Assembly (NCBI GenBank): GCA_035633215.1
Contig: DASQFI010000010.1
Span: 372,001-436,000 of the forward strand
Source of the DNA: DASQFI01 sp035633215
Lineage (GTDB): Bacteria > Acidobacteriota > Vicinamibacteria > Vicinamibacterales > SCN-69-37
DNA: 64,000 nucleotides
Reading direction: 5' to 3'
Numbering within the stretch: the first letter of the stretch is position 1; each line of letters opens with the position of its first letter. Made by a program: the position numbers and the translations under genes. Shown in pieces: positions 62,705 through 64,000 of this stretch. A model generated the notes under the pieces. It saw only the letters and a program-made list of their open reading frames with translations. It was not told where the DNA came from and ran no database searches.

Positions 62705-64000
62705 GTGTCCGAACCTCCCGCCCCGCATGTGAATGACGGTCCCGTGCGCCGTGTGATCCGGATGATCGTCCTGTCGCTCGCGATCGTCGCGAGCCTCTGG
62801 ACGACGTCGCTCGTGGTGTTTGGCGGCATCGAGACGCGCCTCCTCGGCGTGCGGATCACGTCGAACGATTTCCGCCGCACGCTCCTCTACGCGGCGATCT
62901 TGTTCACCATCTACATCCTCACGGGGACCGCCTCGCGGATTGCGGACGCGCGCCAATCACTGCTGGGCCGGCTCCGCGGGAGTCTCAGCCGTGCGCTGCC
63001 GCCAGACCTCGGGTTTCGTTTCTCGAAAATCAGAGCAGAAACGACACCCGACGTCTTCGCCGTGCTGCTCACCCTTGCGGTGCTCGTCGTCACGCTCACG
63101 TGGCACGTTCCAAACTCCGGCGGCGCCGACTCGTACGGGTATGTGAGTCAGGCCGATCTCTGGCTCAGCGGCAATCTGAAGGTCTCGCAGCCGTTCGTCG
63201 ACCTCGTGCCCTGGCCGAACGCGGTCTGGACGTTCTCGCCGCTTGGCTACCGGCCGCTTCCCGACGGGACGATCGTGCCGACGTATTCGCCTGGTCTGCC
63301 GCTCCTCATGGCGGGCGCAAAGGCCGTGGCCGGTCACTGCGCGGCGTTCTGGGTCACGCCGATCTGCGGCGCGATCCTCGTGCTCACGACGTACGGGATT
63401 GGGAAACGGCTCGGGTCGGGCGCGGTCGGGCTGATCGGGGCCTGGCTCCTTGCCACCAGTCCCACGTTTCTCGGCAACGCGATCGTCCCGATGTCGGATG
63501 TGCCCGTTGCGGCGATGTGGACGGCGTCTTTCTGGCTGATTCTTCGCGGGTCGTTCTGGTCAGCGCTTGGCGCGGGACTCGTCACGGCCGTGGCCGTGAT
63601 GATCCGCACGAACCTGGCGCCGATGGCGGCCATTTGCCCGATGTGGCTCGCGGTTCAGTTTCTTCGCGACGCCGGTCCGGCACGCCGCGCGAGGATGACG
63701 CAGCTTGCCGGGTTCGTTCTCGGCGTCCTGCCCGGGCCGCTGGTCGTCGCGATGATCAACTCGTATCTCTACTCATCGCCGTTCCGGTCCGGGTACGGCC
63801 ATGTCAAAGACATCTACAAAGCCGCGTACGTCCCCCAGAATCTCCGGAACTACGCGCTCTGGCTGATCGAAACGCAGACCGTCGTCATTTTTGCCGGCGT
63901 CGTGGCGCTGGTCGCGCCCATCCGGCGCCTGTGGCCGTTCGTGAAAGATCGCTGGATCATCGTCGCGTTCGCGCTGTTCGTGCTCGGCATCTATGTCCAG
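62705..64000 (+). CDS. GT-C type membrane glycosyltransferase, 3' end beyond the window
   Basis: The frame opens at GTG 62705, six bases after the phosphodiesterase stop, and remains open to the window edge (432 codons seen). It encodes a polytopic membrane protein with at least nine helices so far. The periplasmic loop NSGGADSYGYVSQADLWLSG has an acidic residue placed as in PMT/ArnT-like GT-C enzymes, followed by PTYSPGLPLLMAGAKAV. A copy of the GACCTCGGG palindrome lies in frame near codon 100 (DLGFRFSKIRAETTPDVF). It probably transfers a sugar from a polyprenyl carrier. Confidence 0.78.
   Translation, partial: MSEPPAPHVNDGPVRRVIRMIVLSLAIVASLWTTSLVVFGGIETRLLGVRITSNDFRRTLLYAAILFTIYILTGTASRIADARQSLLGRLRGSLSRALPPDLGFRFSKIRAETTPDVFAVLLTLAVLVVTLTWHVPNSGGADSYGYVSQADLWLSGNLKVSQPFVDLVPWPNAVWTFSPLGYRPLPDGTIVPTYSPGLPLLMAGAKAVAGHCAAFWVTPICGAILVLTTYGIGKRLGSGAVGLIGAWLLATSPTFLGNAIVPMSDVPVAAMWTASFWLILRGSFWSALGAGLVTAVAVMIRTNLAPMAAICPMWLAVQFLRDAGPARRARMTQLAGFVLGVLPGPLVVAMINSYLYSSPFRSGYGHVKDIYKAAYVPQNLRNYALWLIETQTVVIFAGVVALVAPIRRLWPFVKDRWIIVAFALFVLGIYVQ
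63004..63045. repeat. GACCTCGGG palindrome, copy 3 (within coding sequence)
   Basis: GACCTCGGGTTTCGTTTCT pairs with AGAAACGACACCCGACGTC, two mismatches in the stem, around a short loop. It is in frame inside the GT-C gene, in the linker between helix 2 and helix 3. Confidence 0.75.

Overview
The window is GC-rich throughout, nearly saturated with genes, and Gram-negative in character: it has a lipobox protein, a BamA/TamA-type outer-membrane protein, LolA-like carriers and an O-antigen-type ABC exporter. Large ADOP-type FtsX permeases, a Ser/Thr kinase fused to PD40 (TolB-like) repeats, a BlaI/M56 pair, PQQ and YVTN propellers and many TPR proteins suggest an uncultured soil Acidobacteriota, most like class Vicinamibacteria. 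This is inference from gene content. No rRNA, tRNA, CRISPR array or insertion sequence was found.

Layout. 70-3722: a cupin, an anchored protein and two L,D-transpeptidases of different families. 3749-7623: a translationally coupled hybrid histidine kinase and a response regulator with an ATPase output domain. 7652-9736: an Ig/FnIII gene fragment, a small secreted protein and a rhomboid protease. 9839-32866: a surface-polysaccharide island with two TMTC-like membrane/TPR proteins, a DisA/DAC-like protein, about ten glycosyltransferase domains (several fused in pairs), VanZ-like and DUF2304 membrane proteins, a Wzm/Wzt-type exporter, a methyltransferase, a DegT aminotransferase and a FemAB-like acyltransferase. 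33030-42640: a Tat-targeted alanine racemase, a DsbD-N protein, a YVTN propeller, a serine hydrolase, a PQQ propeller, an MFS transporter, a DUF5946 protein and a CPA2 antiporter. 42844-47860: a secreted protein coupled to a BamA-like protein, a small Cys protein and an ADOP permease. 48591-54941: a kinase-PD40 protein, a macro-domain protein, a BlaI repressor with a truncated M56 gene that runs into a truncated ADOP permease, and a LolA-like protein. 55050-57110: a LytTR regulator and LytS-like kinase. 57310-64000: a GT-C membrane protein, arginine decarboxylase, an NPP-type phosphodiesterase and the start of a second GT-C protein.

How the genes fit together. The island at 9.8-32.9 kb reads as one assembly line: a polyprenyl-phosphate sugar transferase (DPM1-like plus DUF2304), chain-building GT2/GT4 enzymes, sugar-modifying enzymes (aminotransferase, methyltransferase, acyltransferase) and an ABC exporter. 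The L,D-transpeptidases, the exported racemase and the BamA-like pair point to envelope maintenance.

The least explained feature is the non-coding DNA. Several gaps hold hairpins whose arms are short tandem words of 8 or 9 bp. The word differs from site to site, but the layout (word array, spacer, inverted word array) recurs. Three sites (1936-2095, 42653-42774, 54952-55061) share one word and the same ends. Two smaller palindrome families also recur, and some copies lie in frame inside genes. One is a 28-nt stem with compensating base changes, seen four times; the other begins GACCTCGGG and is seen three times. A second notable feature is a near-identical dyad just upstream of both blaI and the neighbouring ADOP permease fragment, which suggests that BlaI controls both.
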